Shown: positions 1-10,100 of the stretch, piece by piece | Layout of the letters: each line of letters starts with the position of its first letter | How positions within the stretch are numbered: the first letter of the stretch is position 1 | Assembly (NCBI RefSeq): GCF_019428685.1 | Contig: NZ_CP080095.1 | Location: forward strand, 4,526,001-4,590,000 | Length of the DNA: 64,000 bases | DNA from: Paraburkholderia edwinii | GTDB lineage: Bacteria; Pseudomonadota; Gammaproteobacteria; Burkholderiales; Burkholderiaceae | Reading direction: 5' to 3' | The notes under the pieces: generated by a model | Seen by the model: only the letters and a program-made list of their open reading frames with translations | What the model was told of the DNA's origin: nothing | Database searches by the model: none | Made by a program: the position numbers and the translations under genes

Positions 1-467
1 ACGAGCGCGCCGTGCCCACCCATCGAGTGGCCGAAAATGCCAAGCCGCGCCGCGTCGATCGGCAGATTCGCGCAGACCGTCTCGCGCAAATCGTCACGCA
101 CGTACGAGTACATCCGGTAACGCGCCGCCCACGGCTCGCGCGTCGCATCGACGTAAAAACCCGCGCCGACGCCGAAATCCCACGCATCGCTTTCGCCCGG
201 CACATTGGCGCCGCGCGGGCTCGTGTCCGGCGCGATCAGCGCGATGCCGTGTTTCGCGGCGAAGCGCTGCGCGCCCGCCTTGATCGGGAAGGTTTCTTCG
301 GTGCACGTCAGACCGGCGAGATAGAACAGCGCCGGCACCTTGCCGTGCGCGGCCTGCGGCGGCAGGTACGCGGCAAAGCGCATCGGCAGGCCGATCGTGC
401 GCGAATCGTGCTGATAGAACTGCTGCATGCCGCCGTGGCAGGCGTGCGACGAGCGTGTTTCTAACAT
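1..467 (-). CDS. fghA: S-formylglutathione hydrolase (3' end outside window)
   Basis: This enzyme hydrolyses S-formylglutathione to formate and glutathione in the cytoplasm, the second step of glutathione-dependent formaldehyde detoxification. Only the first 155 codons lie in the window; the family is about 280 residues, so the rest continues past base 1. The alpha/beta-hydrolase nucleophile elbow GHSMGG is visible with Ser147, and the stretch LAGLTCTEE (residues 50-58) is typical of the family. The ATG at 467 was chosen because the conserved N-terminus starts there. It lies 21 bp downstream of adhC on the same strand, so the two are very probably cotranscribed and act in sequence. Confidence 0.93.
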   Translation of the reverse strand, partial: MLETRSSHACHGGMQQFYQHDSRTIGLPMRFAAYLPPQAAHGKVPALFYLAGLTCTEETFPIKAGAQRFAAKHGIALIAPDTSPRGANVPGESDAWDFGVGAGFYVDATREPWAARYRMYSYVRDDLRETVCANLPIDAARLGIFGHSMGGHGAL

Positions 468-488
468 CGCGGGCTCCCTGGCCTGGTC

Positions 489-1595
489 TCAATACATCAC
501 AACAGAGCGGATCGATTCGCCCTTCTTCATCAGATCGAAGCCCTCGTTGATGCGCTCGAGCGGCAGATGATGCGTGATCAGGTCGTCGATATTGATCTTG
601 CCTTCCATATACCAGTCGACGATCTTCGGCACGTCGGTGCGGCCGCGCGCGCCGCCGAACGCGGAGCCCTTCCACTGGCGCCCCGTCACGAGCTGGAACG
701 GCCGCGTGCTGATTTCCTCGCCCGCCGCCGCGACGCCGATGATGAACGACTGGCCCCAGCCCTTGTGCGTGCATTCGAGCGCATCGCGCATCACCTTCGT
801 ATTGCCGATGCACTCGAACGAGTAGTCGGCGCCGCCGTCGGTGAGTTGCACGATGCGGTCGACGACATTGCCGACTTCCTTCGGGTTGATGAAGTCGGTC
901 ATGCCGAATTTCGTGGCCAGTTCGATACGGCCCGGGTTCAGGTCGACACCGATAATCTTGTTGGCGCCGACCATCTTCGCGGCCTGGATCACATTGAGGC
1001 CGATGCCGCCGAGGCCGAACACGACGACGTTCGCACCCGCTTCGACTTTCGCCGAATAGACGACCGCGCCGACACCCGTCGTTACCCCACAGCCGATATA
1101 GCAGACCTTGTCGAACGGCGCGTCCTCGCGGATCTTCGCGACGGCGATTTCGGGCACGACAATGTAATTCGAGAATGTCGACGTGCCCATGTAGTGAAAG
1201 AGCGGCTTGCCGTCGAGCGAGAAGCGCGTGGTCGCGTCAGGCATCAGGCCTTTGCCCTGCGTCGCGCGGATCGCCTGGCACAGGTTCGTCTTGCGCGACA
1301 GGCAGAATTTGCATTGGCGGCACTCGGGCGTGTAAAGCGGAATGACGTGGTCGCCCTTCTTCAGCGTGGCGACGCCGGGCCCGACGTCGACGATGACGCC
1401 CGCGCCTTCGTGACCGAGGATCGCCGGGAAGATACCTTCCGGGTCCGCGCCGGACAACGTGTAGTAGTCGGTGTGGCAAATGCCGGTCGCCTTCACCTCG
1501 ATCAGCACTTCACCGGCGCGCGGACCCTCGAGATCGACTTCTTCGATGGTGAGCGGTGCACCGGCTTTCCATGCGATGGCGGCTTTGGTCTTCAT
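489..1595 (-). CDS. adhC: S-(hydroxymethyl)glutathione dehydrogenase / class III alcohol dehydrogenase
   Basis: A zinc-dependent cytoplasmic dehydrogenase that oxidises S-hydroxymethylglutathione to S-formylglutathione with NAD, the first step of formaldehyde detoxification. The 368-residue protein has all expected features. Catalytic-zinc ligands are Cys40, His62/Glu63 and Cys169, structural-zinc ligands are Cys92, Cys95, Cys98 and Cys106, and the NAD-binding GLGGIG is at 194-199. The frame is open 56 codons upstream, but the ATG at 1595 has a good GAGGAG ribosome site and begins at the family N-terminus. It leads a two-gene operon with fghA. Also called frmA or adhI. Confidence 0.96.
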   Translation of the reverse strand: MKTKAAIAWKAGAPLTIEEVDLEGPRAGEVLIEVKATGICHTDYYTLSGADPEGIFPAILGHEGAGVIVDVGPGVATLKKGDHVIPLYTPECRQCKFCLSRKTNLCQAIRATQGKGLMPDATTRFSLDGKPLFHYMGTSTFSNYIVVPEIAVAKIREDAPFDKVCYIGCGVTTGVGAVVYSAKVEAGANVVVFGLGGIGLNVIQAAKMVGANKIIGVDLNPGRIELATKFGMTDFINPKEVGNVVDRIVQLTDGGADYSFECIGNTKVMRDALECTHKGWGQSFIIGVAAAGEEISTRPFQLVTGRQWKGSAFGGARGRTDVPKIVDWYMEGKINIDDLITHHLPLERINEGFDLMKKGESIRSVVMY

Positions 1596-1899
1596 CAACG
1601 GTTCTCCTCGTGTCTTGCGAAGCGGATAGCGGATAGCGAGTTGCGGATAGCAAATGGCAAATAACGGCGGGGTCTTGCATGCGCACCGTGCATGTTGGCG
1701 GTGCGCAGCCGATCTGTAAAGGTCGCGATCGATAATGGGCATGCCGGGTGCCGCGCGGCGCATTGCGCAATAGGTTTACCTTATTGACCGTTCCTTGCGC
1801 CGCGTTTTCATATATCGAACTGACTCACCTCCGGCCCATCCGCGCACCATCACGCAGCACGCTGCCGCGGCGGCGCGTCGGCTTTCGAAACGCTCACTG
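1596..1899. other. Divergent intergenic region between adhC and the crotonase gene
   Basis: This holds the adhC leader and, presumably, the divergent promoters. Near adhC the 7-mer GCGGATA occurs three times (1622-1628, 1629-1635, 1643-1649), giving a small repeat in the adhC leader. The region upstream of 1900 is open in the crotonase frame but looks non-conserved. No clear operator is visible. Confidence 0.5.
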
Positions 1900-2730
1900 A
1901 TGACCATGCACGACACACAGGCAAACGACATGCAGCCAAACGACCCGCAGGCATCCGACGATCCCATCCAGCTGACCATCGACGGCGGCATCGCACGCAT
2001 CACATTGAATCGCGCCGAGCGACGCAACGCGTTGACCTTTGCGCTGTGGCAGCGCCTTGGCGACACGTTCGACGCATTGAGCGCCGAGCGCGAGATACGT
2101 GCGATCGTGCTGACCGGCAGCGCAAACAGCTTCTGCGCGGGCGCCGACATCTCCGAGTTCGGCAAAGTGCGCGCCAACGCCGAACAGGCGCGCGCCTACG
2201 AAAACGCTTACGAAGGCTGCTGCAACCGCATCGCCGCGTCGCCGAAACCGACCATCGCCGCGATCAACGGCTACTGCATGGGCGGCGGCTGCAATGTCGC
2301 GATGTCGTGCGACTTCCGCTTCGCCGTGCCGGGCGCGAAGTTCGCAATTCCGGCCGCGAAGCTGTCGATCGTCTACGGCATTGCGGGCACGCGACGGCTG
2401 CTGTCGCTGGTTGGCCTTGCGAACGCGAAGCGGATTCTTTACGCCGCCGAGACGTTCGATGCCGAGCGCGCGCTGCGCATCGGCTTTATCGACGAAATCA
2501 CCGACGATCCGCTCGCTGCAGCGCTTGCGTTTGCACAGCGGCTCAACGCATGCGCACCGCTCACGATCTCGGGGGCGAAGACGATACTCGATGCGCTTGC
2601 GTCCGGTAACGGCGCGCTACGCGACGGTGTCGTCGAGCGGCTGCTCGATGAGGCCGCGCAAAGTGCTGACTTTCGCGAAGGGCGTGCGGCGTTCGCGGAA
2701 AAACGCGCGCCGAAATTTCGCGGTGAATAA
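1900..2730 (+). CDS. Enoyl-CoA hydratase/isomerase (crotonase) family protein with both hydratase glutamates replaced
   Basis: A 276-residue crotonase-fold protein that should bind an acyl-CoA thioester. The oxyanion-hole elements are present: RRNALT (41-46), FCAGADI (78-84) and GYCMGGG (124-130). The two glutamates that activate water in classical enoyl-CoA hydratase are missing. The GGGCEL position reads GGGCNV (Asn132), and the F-G-x-P-E position reads FAIPA (Ala152). It may therefore be an isomerase, hydrolase or decarboxylase-like crotonase rather than a hydratase. The ATG at 1900 is preferred because homology starts about residue 20; an in-frame start at 1795 is possible. It stands alone, divergent from adhC. 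Confidence 0.85.
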   Translation: MTMHDTQANDMQPNDPQASDDPIQLTIDGGIARITLNRAERRNALTFALWQRLGDTFDALSAEREIRAIVLTGSANSFCAGADISEFGKVRANAEQARAYENAYEGCCNRIAASPKPTIAAINGYCMGGGCNVAMSCDFRFAVPGAKFAIPAAKLSIVYGIAGTRRLLSLVGLANAKRILYAAETFDAERALRIGFIDEITDDPLAAALAFAQRLNACAPLTISGAKTILDALASGNGALRDGVVERLLDEAAQSADFREGRAAFAEKRAPKFRGE

Positions 2731-3179
2731 GTGCGAAGGAATGAGCACGATGAAGCGAGCGTAATGGAGTAACCGATATTGATCCGGTCGCTGTTGGCCG
2801 TCGCGACGCGATCACCGTCGATGGAATCGATCGGACAGGGCTCGACGCGCAGCGCGTGGTGTTTCCGTGGATACGCCAAAGCGGCATCATGTGACGCGGC
2901 AAATACAGACCATGTCGGATCCGATATGTCCCCCGCTCGCACTTCGGTTCGCGCGTTCGTCCGCGCCGCGCTTCTCCAATGGCGTGCAGCAGCAGGCGCG
3001 GCAACCGATCCCGTACGGGGGCACGCCTCGTGCACACCTCGGGCGTGCACCCATCGCCCAGGAACGCCTCTTCACCCATATCAACGGCGCGAAGCCCGAG
3101 ATAGCCGTCACCGGGCTTGTTACGCTTTTTCGGCGCGCATACCGTTAGGAATATTCCTAAACCGATATGGAGAGAGACA
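2731..3179. other. Long leader/intergenic region upstream of the NCS2 permease
   Basis: About 450 bp with no convincing gene; a 93-codon frame at 2867-3148 has the composition of random high-GC sequence. The last part contains a perfect palindrome (listed separately) and the ribosome site GGAGAGAG just before 3180. I see no riboswitch consensus I can name. Confidence 0.5.
3145..3160. promoter_or_regulatory. Perfect 16-bp palindrome, probable operator of the NCS2 permease gene
   Basis: TTAGGAATATTCCTAA is self-complementary over all 16 bases and ends 19 bp before the permease ATG, in an A/T-rich patch of an otherwise GC-rich leader. The position and symmetry fit a dimeric repressor site. Which protein binds is unknown; a purine- or urate-responsive MarR/GntR-type regulator is only a guess from the neighbouring gene. 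Confidence 0.6.
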
Positions 3180-4589
3180 ATGCACGCGAACACGGTCCAC
3201 CCGTGCGACGAGCGGCTGCCCGCAGGCCGGCTACTGACGCTCGGCGTTCAGCACGTACTCGTCATGTATGCGGGCGCGGTAGCGGTGCCGCTCATCATCG
3301 GCAGCGCGTTGAAGCTGCCGAAAGACCAGATCGCGTTCCTGATCAGCGCCGACCTGTTCTCGTGCGGCATCGCGACGCTGATCCAGACGCTCGGCTTATG
3401 GATCTTCGGCATCCGCCTGCCCGTCATCATGGGCTGCACGTTCGCCGCGGTGAGTCCGATGATCGCGATTGGCACGAACCCGAGCCTCGGCATACTCGAC
3501 ATCTTCGGCTCGACGATCGCGGCGGGCGTGATCGGCATTCTGCTCGCGCCGGCGATCGGCAAGCTGCTCCGCTTTTTTCCGCCGGTGGTTGTCGGTGTCG
3601 TGATTTCGGTGATCGGCTTGTCGCTGATGGAAGTCGGCATCAACTGGGCGGCGGGCGGCGTCGGCAATCCGGACTACGGCAATCCGGTGTATCTCGGACT
3701 GTCGCTTGCGGTGCTGATGCTGATTCTGCTTATCAACAAATTCGGCAAGGGCTTTATCGCGAACATCTCGGTGCTGCTCGGCATCGTCGCGGGCTTCGCG
3801 ATTGCGGCGCTGCTCGGCCGCGTCAATATGGAAGGCGTGACGAACGCGCCGTGGATGGGCTTTGTCATGCCGTTTCACTTCGGCTTGCCGCACTTCGATC
3901 CGCTGTCGATCGCGACCATGGTGACCGTGATGTTCGTCACGTTTATCGAATCGACGGGCATGTTCCTCGCGGTCGGCGACATGGTCGAGCGGCCCGTCGA
4001 TCAGAAGACGCTCGTGCGCGGCCTGCGCGTCGACGGTCTCGGCACGCTGATCGGCGGCATCTTCAACTCGTTTCCGCATACGTCGTTCTCGCAGAACGTC
4101 GGGCTGATCGGTGTGACGGGCGTGAAGAGCCGCTATGTATGTGCGATGGGCGGCGTGATTCTCGTGCTGCTCGGTCTCTTTCCGAAGATGGCGCAAGTCG
4201 TTGCGTCGGTGCCGGCGTTTGTGCTCGGCGGCGCCGGCATCGTGATGTTCGGCATGGTCGCGGCGAACGGCATCAAGGTGTTGTCGAAGGTAGACTTCAC
4301 GAAGAACCATCACAACCTGTTTATCGTTGCGGTGAGCATCGGGCTCGGACTTGTGCCGGTCGTGTCGCCGCACTTTTTCGCGAAGCTGCCGCCGGCGCTG
4401 TCGCCGCTGCTTCATAGCGGCATTCTGCTCGCGTCGGTATCGGCGGTGGTGTTGAATCTGATCTTCAACGGCGTAAAGAGCGAACGGGCGGCCGCGCGTG
4501 AACTGCGCCGCGCGGAGCACGACTTCGAAGCCAATGCCGATGCGCGAGACGCAGCCGCGGGTGATGGGATGATGCGGGCTGCTGATTGA
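3180..4589 (+). CDS. NCS2 (NAT) family xanthine/uric acid-type purine permease
   Basis: An inner-membrane proton-coupled nucleobase transporter of the nucleobase-ascorbate (NAT) family, 469 residues with about 14 hydrophobic segments. The TM1 Gln-His motif is present (Gln24-His25). The conserved TM8 glutamate is in FIESTG (Glu257), and the NAT signature QNVGLIGVTG starts at Gln305. The Q-N-x-G form and overall similarity to UacT/PbuX-type proteins favour xanthine or urate over uracil, but the substrate is inferred. The ATG at 3180 has a GGAGAGAG ribosome site; the upstream Met at 3117 has none. A cytoplasmic hydrophilic tail of about 40 residues is less conserved. Confidence 0.9.
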   Translation: MHANTVHPCDERLPAGRLLTLGVQHVLVMYAGAVAVPLIIGSALKLPKDQIAFLISADLFSCGIATLIQTLGLWIFGIRLPVIMGCTFAAVSPMIAIGTNPSLGILDIFGSTIAAGVIGILLAPAIGKLLRFFPPVVVGVVISVIGLSLMEVGINWAAGGVGNPDYGNPVYLGLSLAVLMLILLINKFGKGFIANISVLLGIVAGFAIAALLGRVNMEGVTNAPWMGFVMPFHFGLPHFDPLSIATMVTVMFVTFIESTGMFLAVGDMVERPVDQKTLVRGLRVDGLGTLIGGIFNSFPHTSFSQNVGLIGVTGVKSRYVCAMGGVILVLLGLFPKMAQVVASVPAFVLGGAGIVMFGMVAANGIKVLSKVDFTKNHHNLFIVAVSIGLGLVPVVSPHFFAKLPPALSPLLHSGILLASVSAVVLNLIFNGVKSERAAARELRRAEHDFEANADARDAAAGDGMMRAAD

Positions 4590-4644
4590 CAGTGCGGCCG
4601 TTGTGCCGTCAGGCCGTTATGCGGCGATGCGTGGCCACACCTGG

Positions 4645-4660
4645 CCATTCGGCCGAATGG
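4645..4660. promoter_or_regulatory. Perfect 16-bp palindrome upstream of the 4714 gene
   Basis: CCATTCGGCCGAATGG is self-complementary and lies about 54 bp before the next gene and 56 bp after the permease stop. There is no T-run after it, so an operator is as likely as a factor-independent terminator. Confidence 0.4.
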
Positions 4661-4713
4661 TGGCGAAGAGGCGACATTCATAGAATGGACCGCTCGCCTT
4701 TCCATTCCGTCAC

Positions 4714-5304
4714 ATGTCGCAACACGCACTACAGGTCGCCATCGATGAACCACCCGAGCACACGCATCGCTTCGGCGACATCTCGTTTGGCGGCGTTCGA
4801 TGGGATCTGAGTCACCTCGACTCATTCACGTTCAAAACCGACCTTGGCCTCGGCACGGATATCACCGTGCTGGTGCTGTTCTCATGCCACTGCTTCACGC
4901 ACAGTCTTCGTTGGGACAAGCGCCCGCAAGGCTTAATACCCGTTCGCGAAATCTATGACGATGGCAAGGAGCGACGCGTACTTGATGCTCAGAGATACGA
5001 ATTATCGCGACGCTTCTTAAGAGAGGTCGTGATGACCATGCCGTCGCGTCGCATCGTCGTGGCCGACGACAGGCAACCGAATTTCGTTACGGTGGAAAAC
5101 GTGAACACCGACGGCACCACGTCGCTCTACGCGATATTCTTCGAGGCGCGCAAGGATAAGAGCCGCAAGCACAGGATGGTGCTGCGCATTCAGTCTGCCT
5201 ACCTGCTGGATGACGGACTCACGAAACGTCAGGCCAGCGCGAGAAGGATCGGCTTCACGACACTGCTGCGCGCAACGTATCTGGGCAAGAAGATTCGACC
5301 GTAA
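4714..5304 (+). CDS. Hypothetical protein, unrecognised
   Basis: A 196-residue soluble protein that I cannot place in a family. It has no signal peptide or membrane segment. The first third is mixed, with FGDISFGGVRWDLSHLD near residues 20-36, followed by a hydrophobic strand leading to SCHCFTHS (Cys58, Cys60). The last third is strongly basic (RKDKSRKHRMVLRIQ and TKRQASARR). The basic tail could bind nucleic acid, but that is inference. It stands alone between the permease and the convergent efflux operon, with the 16-bp palindrome upstream. Its composition and codon use look ordinary for the genome, supporting a real gene. Confidence 0.65.
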   Translation: MSQHALQVAIDEPPEHTHRFGDISFGGVRWDLSHLDSFTFKTDLGLGTDITVLVLFSCHCFTHSLRWDKRPQGLIPVREIYDDGKERRVLDAQRYELSRRFLREVVMTMPSRRIVVADDRQPNFVTVENVNTDGTTSLYAIFFEARKDKSRKHRMVLRIQSAYLLDDGLTKRQASARRIGFTTLLRATYLGKKIRP

Positions 5305-5371
5305 GAAGCCGGTGTGTGCTGGCCCAAAGCAAACCGGCGACGCGGCGCACAAAATACAGCGCCAGAAAAAC

Positions 5372-5397
5372 CAACGGCCACCTTCCGGTGGCCGTTG
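5372..5397 (-). terminator. Rho-independent terminator of the efflux operon
   Basis: An 11-bp perfect stem (5372-5382 with 5387-5397) closes a four-base TTCC loop. On the minus strand it is followed by GGTTTTT, so it terminates transcription arriving from oprB. It may also stop plus-strand transcripts from the 4714 gene, but that side lacks a T-run. Confidence 0.85.
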
Positions 5398-5569
5398 TAT
5401 GCGAGATTCTCTATCTACCTTTCGGCAGAACTCCCACTCCATGATGGGACCCGGTGACCCGGGCGGCGCTACGTTTTTCGCACTCGCTTGTACGTAGTTT
5501 TCAGACCAAGATTTTATCCCCGCCCTCACCCCTCGTCAAGCCAACCGCCCGGCCATTTCGATCATCCAA

Positions 5570-7099
5570 TCAGCCAGCAGCAGCCGACGATGCAGCAGCC
5601 GGTGCAGCCGGTGCAGCCGGTGCAACACCGTAGTCGACCGGTGCATCGGCCGGCCGCGGCGCTTCGCCGGCCCGTTCGATCCATCCGCCGCCCAGTGCCT
5701 GATAGAGATCGATCAGGTTCGTGAGGCGCTGCACGCGCGCATCGGTGAGCAGCAGTTGCACCTGATAAAGATCAGTCTGCGCGGTCAGAACCGACAGATA
5801 ACTGTCCACGCCATTCCGGTAGCGCAGATCCGACAGATCGAGCCGGCGTTGTTCAGCAAACGTGTCGCGCTCGAGCGCGGCAATCTGCTGATCGAACGTG
5901 CCGCGCGCCGCAAGCCCGTCGGCCACTTCGCGGAACGCGGACTGGATCGCCTTCTCGTACTGCGCGATCTGGATGTTCTTCTGCACATGCGCGAGATCGA
6001 GGTTCGCGACGTTCGCACCGCCTTCGAAGATCGGCACCGTGATCTGCGGCGCGAAGCCCCACGCGGCCGAACCGGCCTTGAAAAGACCACCGAGCGTCGG
6101 GCTCAGCGTGCCGAAGTTGCCGGTCAACGAAATGCGCGGGAAGAATGCGGCGCGCGCGGCGCCGATATTCGCGTTCGCCGCGAGCAGATTCTGCTCCGCT
6201 TCCATGATGTCCGGACGGCGCGTCAGCAGATCGGACGGCAAGCCCGCCGGAATGTCCGTTAGCAGATTCTGGTCGTTGAGCGAGCGGCCCGGCGCCAGGT
6301 CGGCCGGCAGCGGTTCGCCGACCAGCAGCACGAGCGCGTTCTCGGCCTGGGCACGCGCGCGTGCTTCGGTCTGCAGGTTCGCGCGCGCCTGTTCGACGAC
6401 GGTTTCAGCCTGACGCAGATCGAGCTCGGAACCGGTGCCGGTTTCGTACTGCAGCTTCGTGATGTTGTACGAATCCTGCGCGGTGCGCAGCGTATTCTGC
6501 GTGACCTTCAACGCCTCGTCGAAGCCGAGCATCGACACATACTGGTCCGCCACCGACGACACCAGCGCGATCTCCGCCGCCTTGCGCGCCTGCGCGGTCG
6601 CAAGGTATTGCGCGAGCGCCTGGTCCTTCAGGCTCTGGATGCGCCCGAAGAAGTCGATTTCCCACGACGCGTTGAGCCCAACCGAATACTCGTTCGAGAT
6701 GGTCTTGTTGAGAAACGACAGGTTCTTCGGCGTGCGCGATTTCGACTGCGATGCCGCCGCTTCGATAGCCGGGAACAGCTCCGAGCGCGTAATCTGATAC
6801 TGCGCGCGCGCCGCCTGAATGTTCAGCACCGACACGCGCAGATCGCGATTGTTCTTCAGCGCGATTTCGATCAGCTGCTTGAGCCGCTCGTCGACGAAGA
6901 AGTCGCGCCAGCCGATGTCGGTTGCCGCCGCGCCGTGTGCGGAGCGCTCGGCCGATACGGGCCCCGGCTGCGTCGCGTAGACGCCGCCTTGCGGGAACGT
7001 CGTCGACACCGGCTCTGCCGGACGCTCGTACTTCGGCGCCATCGTGCAGCCGGCAGCGAACAGCGCCACCGATGCTGCGATCAAAGAATGTTTGAGCAT
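5570..7099 (-). CDS. oprB: Outer-membrane efflux lipoprotein (OprM/TolC-type, NodT family)
   Basis: The outer-membrane channel of a tripartite RND pump: a trimer that spans the outer membrane and periplasm and accepts drugs from the inner-membrane transporter. The 509-residue protein begins with a lipoprotein signal ending LFAAGC (Cys18), followed by the MAPKYERP start of the mature family. Two OEP repeats rich in Ala, Gln and Leu fill the rest. The chosen ATG at 7099 matches the lipoprotein signal; the frame is open further upstream inside the transporter gene. Only one base separates it from the bpeB stop, so it is translationally tied to it. The tail is Ala/Pro-rich. Confidence 0.92.
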   Translation of the reverse strand: MLKHSLIAASVALFAAGCTMAPKYERPAEPVSTTFPQGGVYATQPGPVSAERSAHGAAATDIGWRDFFVDERLKQLIEIALKNNRDLRVSVLNIQAARAQYQITRSELFPAIEAAASQSKSRTPKNLSFLNKTISNEYSVGLNASWEIDFFGRIQSLKDQALAQYLATAQARKAAEIALVSSVADQYVSMLGFDEALKVTQNTLRTAQDSYNITKLQYETGTGSELDLRQAETVVEQARANLQTEARARAQAENALVLLVGEPLPADLAPGRSLNDQNLLTDIPAGLPSDLLTRRPDIMEAEQNLLAANANIGAARAAFFPRISLTGNFGTLSPTLGGLFKAGSAAWGFAPQITVPIFEGGANVANLDLAHVQKNIQIAQYEKAIQSAFREVADGLAARGTFDQQIAALERDTFAEQRRLDLSDLRYRNGVDSYLSVLTAQTDLYQVQLLLTDARVQRLTNLIDLYQALGGGWIERAGEAPRPADAPVDYGVAPAAPAAPAAASSAAAG

Positions 7100-7100
7100 C

Positions 7101-10100
7101 TTAGTGTCCTTCCTTGCCCGAGCCGCCGCCATTGTCAGCGCCGCCCGAGGGAGCGCCGCCCGACGGATCATGCGGATGATGCTCGTTGTAATGCGCGAGC
7201 GCCTCGTCCGGATCTTCCTTCTCGCCGCTGAAGCTGCCGCGGATCACGACGAAGAACATGGGGATCATGAAGATCGCGAGGAACGTCGCGGTCAACATGC
7301 CGCCGATCACGCCGGTGCCGATCGCATGCTGGCTCGCCGAGCCTGCGCCGTTACTGATCGCAAGCGGCATCACGCCGAGAATGAACGCGAGCGACGTCAT
7401 CAGAATCGGCCGCAAGCGCAGGCGCGCCGCTTCGAGCGCCGCTTCGATCGGACCCATGCCCTGCCCTTGCTGCAGCTCGCGCGCGAACTCGACGATCAGA
7501 ATCGCGTTCTTCGCCGACAGACCGACCGTGGTGAGCAGGCCGACCTGGAAGAACACGTCGTTCTCGAGCCCGCGCAGCGTCGCGGCGAGCAGCGCGCCGA
7601 GCACGCCGAGCGGCACGACCATGATCACCGAGAACGGAATCGACCAGCTCTCATAGAGCGCCGCCAGACACAGGAACACGACGAGGATCGAGATGCCGTA
7701 CAGAATCGGCGCCTGCGAACCAGACTGGATTTCCTGGAACGACAACCCGGTCCAGTCGTAGCCGATACCCGCGGGCAACTTCTTCGCCAGCGCTTCCATC
7801 GCCGCCATCGCCTGACCCGTACTCTTGCCCGGCGCCGCCTGCCCCTGGATTTCGATCGACGAAATACCGTTGTAGCGCTCGAGCTTCGGCGAACCGTAAA
7901 TCCACTTGCCGGTGGTGAATGCCGAGAACGGCACCATCCCGCCCGACGTGTTGCGCACGTACCAGTCGTTGAGATTGTCCGGCGTCATGCGGAACGGCGC
8001 GTCGGCCTGCACGTAAACCTTTTTGATCCGGCTATCGGTATCGAGAAAGTTGTTCACGTACGCCGAGGCCCATGCGATCGAGAACGTCTGATCGATCGTC
8101 GCGGGCGTCACGCCAAGCGCCAGCGCCTTTTCCCGGTCGATCGTCACCTTGAACTGCGGCGTATCGTTCAGGCCGTTCGGGCGCACCTGCGCGAGCGTCG
8201 GATCTTTCGCGGCCATGCCGAGCAGCTGGTTGCGCGCCTGCATCAGCACTTCGTGACCCAGGCCCGCGCGGTCCTGCAACTCGAAATCGAAGCCCGCCGC
8301 CGTGCCGAGTTCCGGAATCGAAGGCGGGTTCACCGGGAACACGGTGGCCGTCTTATAGGTCGAGAAATGCTGGAAGAGACGGCCGACCAGCGCCTGCACC
8401 TTCTGATCCGAATGCTGACGCTGCGCATAGTCCTTCATCCGCACGAACACGAGGCCTGAGTTCTGGCCGCGGCCCGCAAAGCTGAAGCCGTTCACCGTGA
8501 AGGTCGACTCGACAATGGCCTTTTCGTCGTTGAGCAGGTAGTCGGAGACGTCTTTCAGCGCGCGCGCTGTCGTCTCCTGCGTCGAGCCGACCGGCGTCTG
8601 CACGAGCACGAACATCGTGCCCTGGTCTTCATCGGGCAGGAACGACTTCGGCAGGCGCGCGAACAGCATGCCCACCGCGACGATCACCACGAGATAGATG
8701 ATGAGCCAGCGGCTCGAGCGCTTGATCACATGGTGCACGCCCTGGTGATACCGGTCGCGGCTCTTGTCGAAGTTCCGGTTGAACCAGCCGAAGAAACCCT
8801 TCTTCTCTTCGTGATGACCCTGCGGAATCGGCTTCAGGATCGTCGCGCACAGCGCCGGCGTCAGAATCAGGGCGACGAGCACGGACAACACCATCGCCGC
8901 GACGATGGTCAGCGAGAACTGCCGGTAAATCGCCCCGACCGACCCGCCCGAGAACGCGACCGGCACGAACACCGCGGACAGCACGAGCGCCACGCCGATC
9001 AGCGCGCCGGTAATCTGGTCCATCGCCTTGCGCGTTGCGTCGCGCGGCGAGAGCCCTTCTTCGCTCATCACGCGCTCGACGTTCTCGACCACCACGATCG
9101 CGTCGTCCACCAGCAGACCGATGGCGAGCACGAGACCGAACATCGACAGCACGTTGATCGAGAAACCGACTACGCTCATGATCGCGAACGTGCCGAGCAG
9201 CACGACCGGCACCGCGATGGTCGGAATCAGCGTCGCGCGCAGGTTCTGCAGGAACAGATACATCACGAGGAACACGAGCACGATGCCCTCGAGCAGCGTC
9301 TTCACCACTTCCTCGATCGACAGCCGCACGAACGGCGTGGTGTCGTACGGATACTTGACGACGAGACCGTGCGGGAAGTACGGCGCGAGCTGGTCGATCT
9401 TCTGGCGCACGAGCTTCGCGGTCTGCAGTGCGTTCGCGCCCGTTGCGAGCTGGATGCCGAAGCCGGCCGTGGGCGCACCGTTGTACTTCGTGTCGAAGTT
9501 ATAGTTTTCGCCGCCGAGATCGATGCGCGCAACGTCCTTCAGGCGCACCTGCGAACCGTCCTGGTTCACCTTCAGCAGAATGTCGCCGAACTGCTCCGGC
9601 GTGCTCAACAGCGACGCCTCGGTGATCGTGGCCTGCAGCACCTGGCCGGGTATCGACGGCGTGCCGCCGAGCGAGCCGCCCGCTACCTGCACGTTCTGCG
9701 CGAGGATCGCGTTCTGCACGTCGACGGGCGTCAGGCTGTAGTTCGTCAGCTTGTTCGCGTCGAGCCAGATCCGCATCGCGTACTGCGTACCGAACAGCGT
9801 AACCGTGCCGACACCGTCGATCCGGCTCAACGGATCCTGGATGTGCGACGCGACGTAGTTCGCGAGGTCGTACTTGCTCATGCTGCCGTCTTGCGACACG
9901 AACGCGAGCACGAGCAGGAAGCTGCTGCTCGACTTCGTCACCTTCGTGCCGAGCTGCTGCACGACCTGCGGCAGAAGCGGCGTAGCCAGCTGCAGCTTGT
10001 TCTGCACCTGCACCTGCGCGATGTCGGGGTTCGTGCCGGCCGCGAAGGTCAGCGTGATCGTCGCGGTGCCGGAGTCATCGGAGGTGGACGACAGATACAG

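Noticed and set aside
2867..3148. A 93-codon gene before the NCS2 permease
   Set aside because: No ribosome site, no domain, Arg/Pro-rich chance composition, and three alternative frames in the same stretch look equally open.
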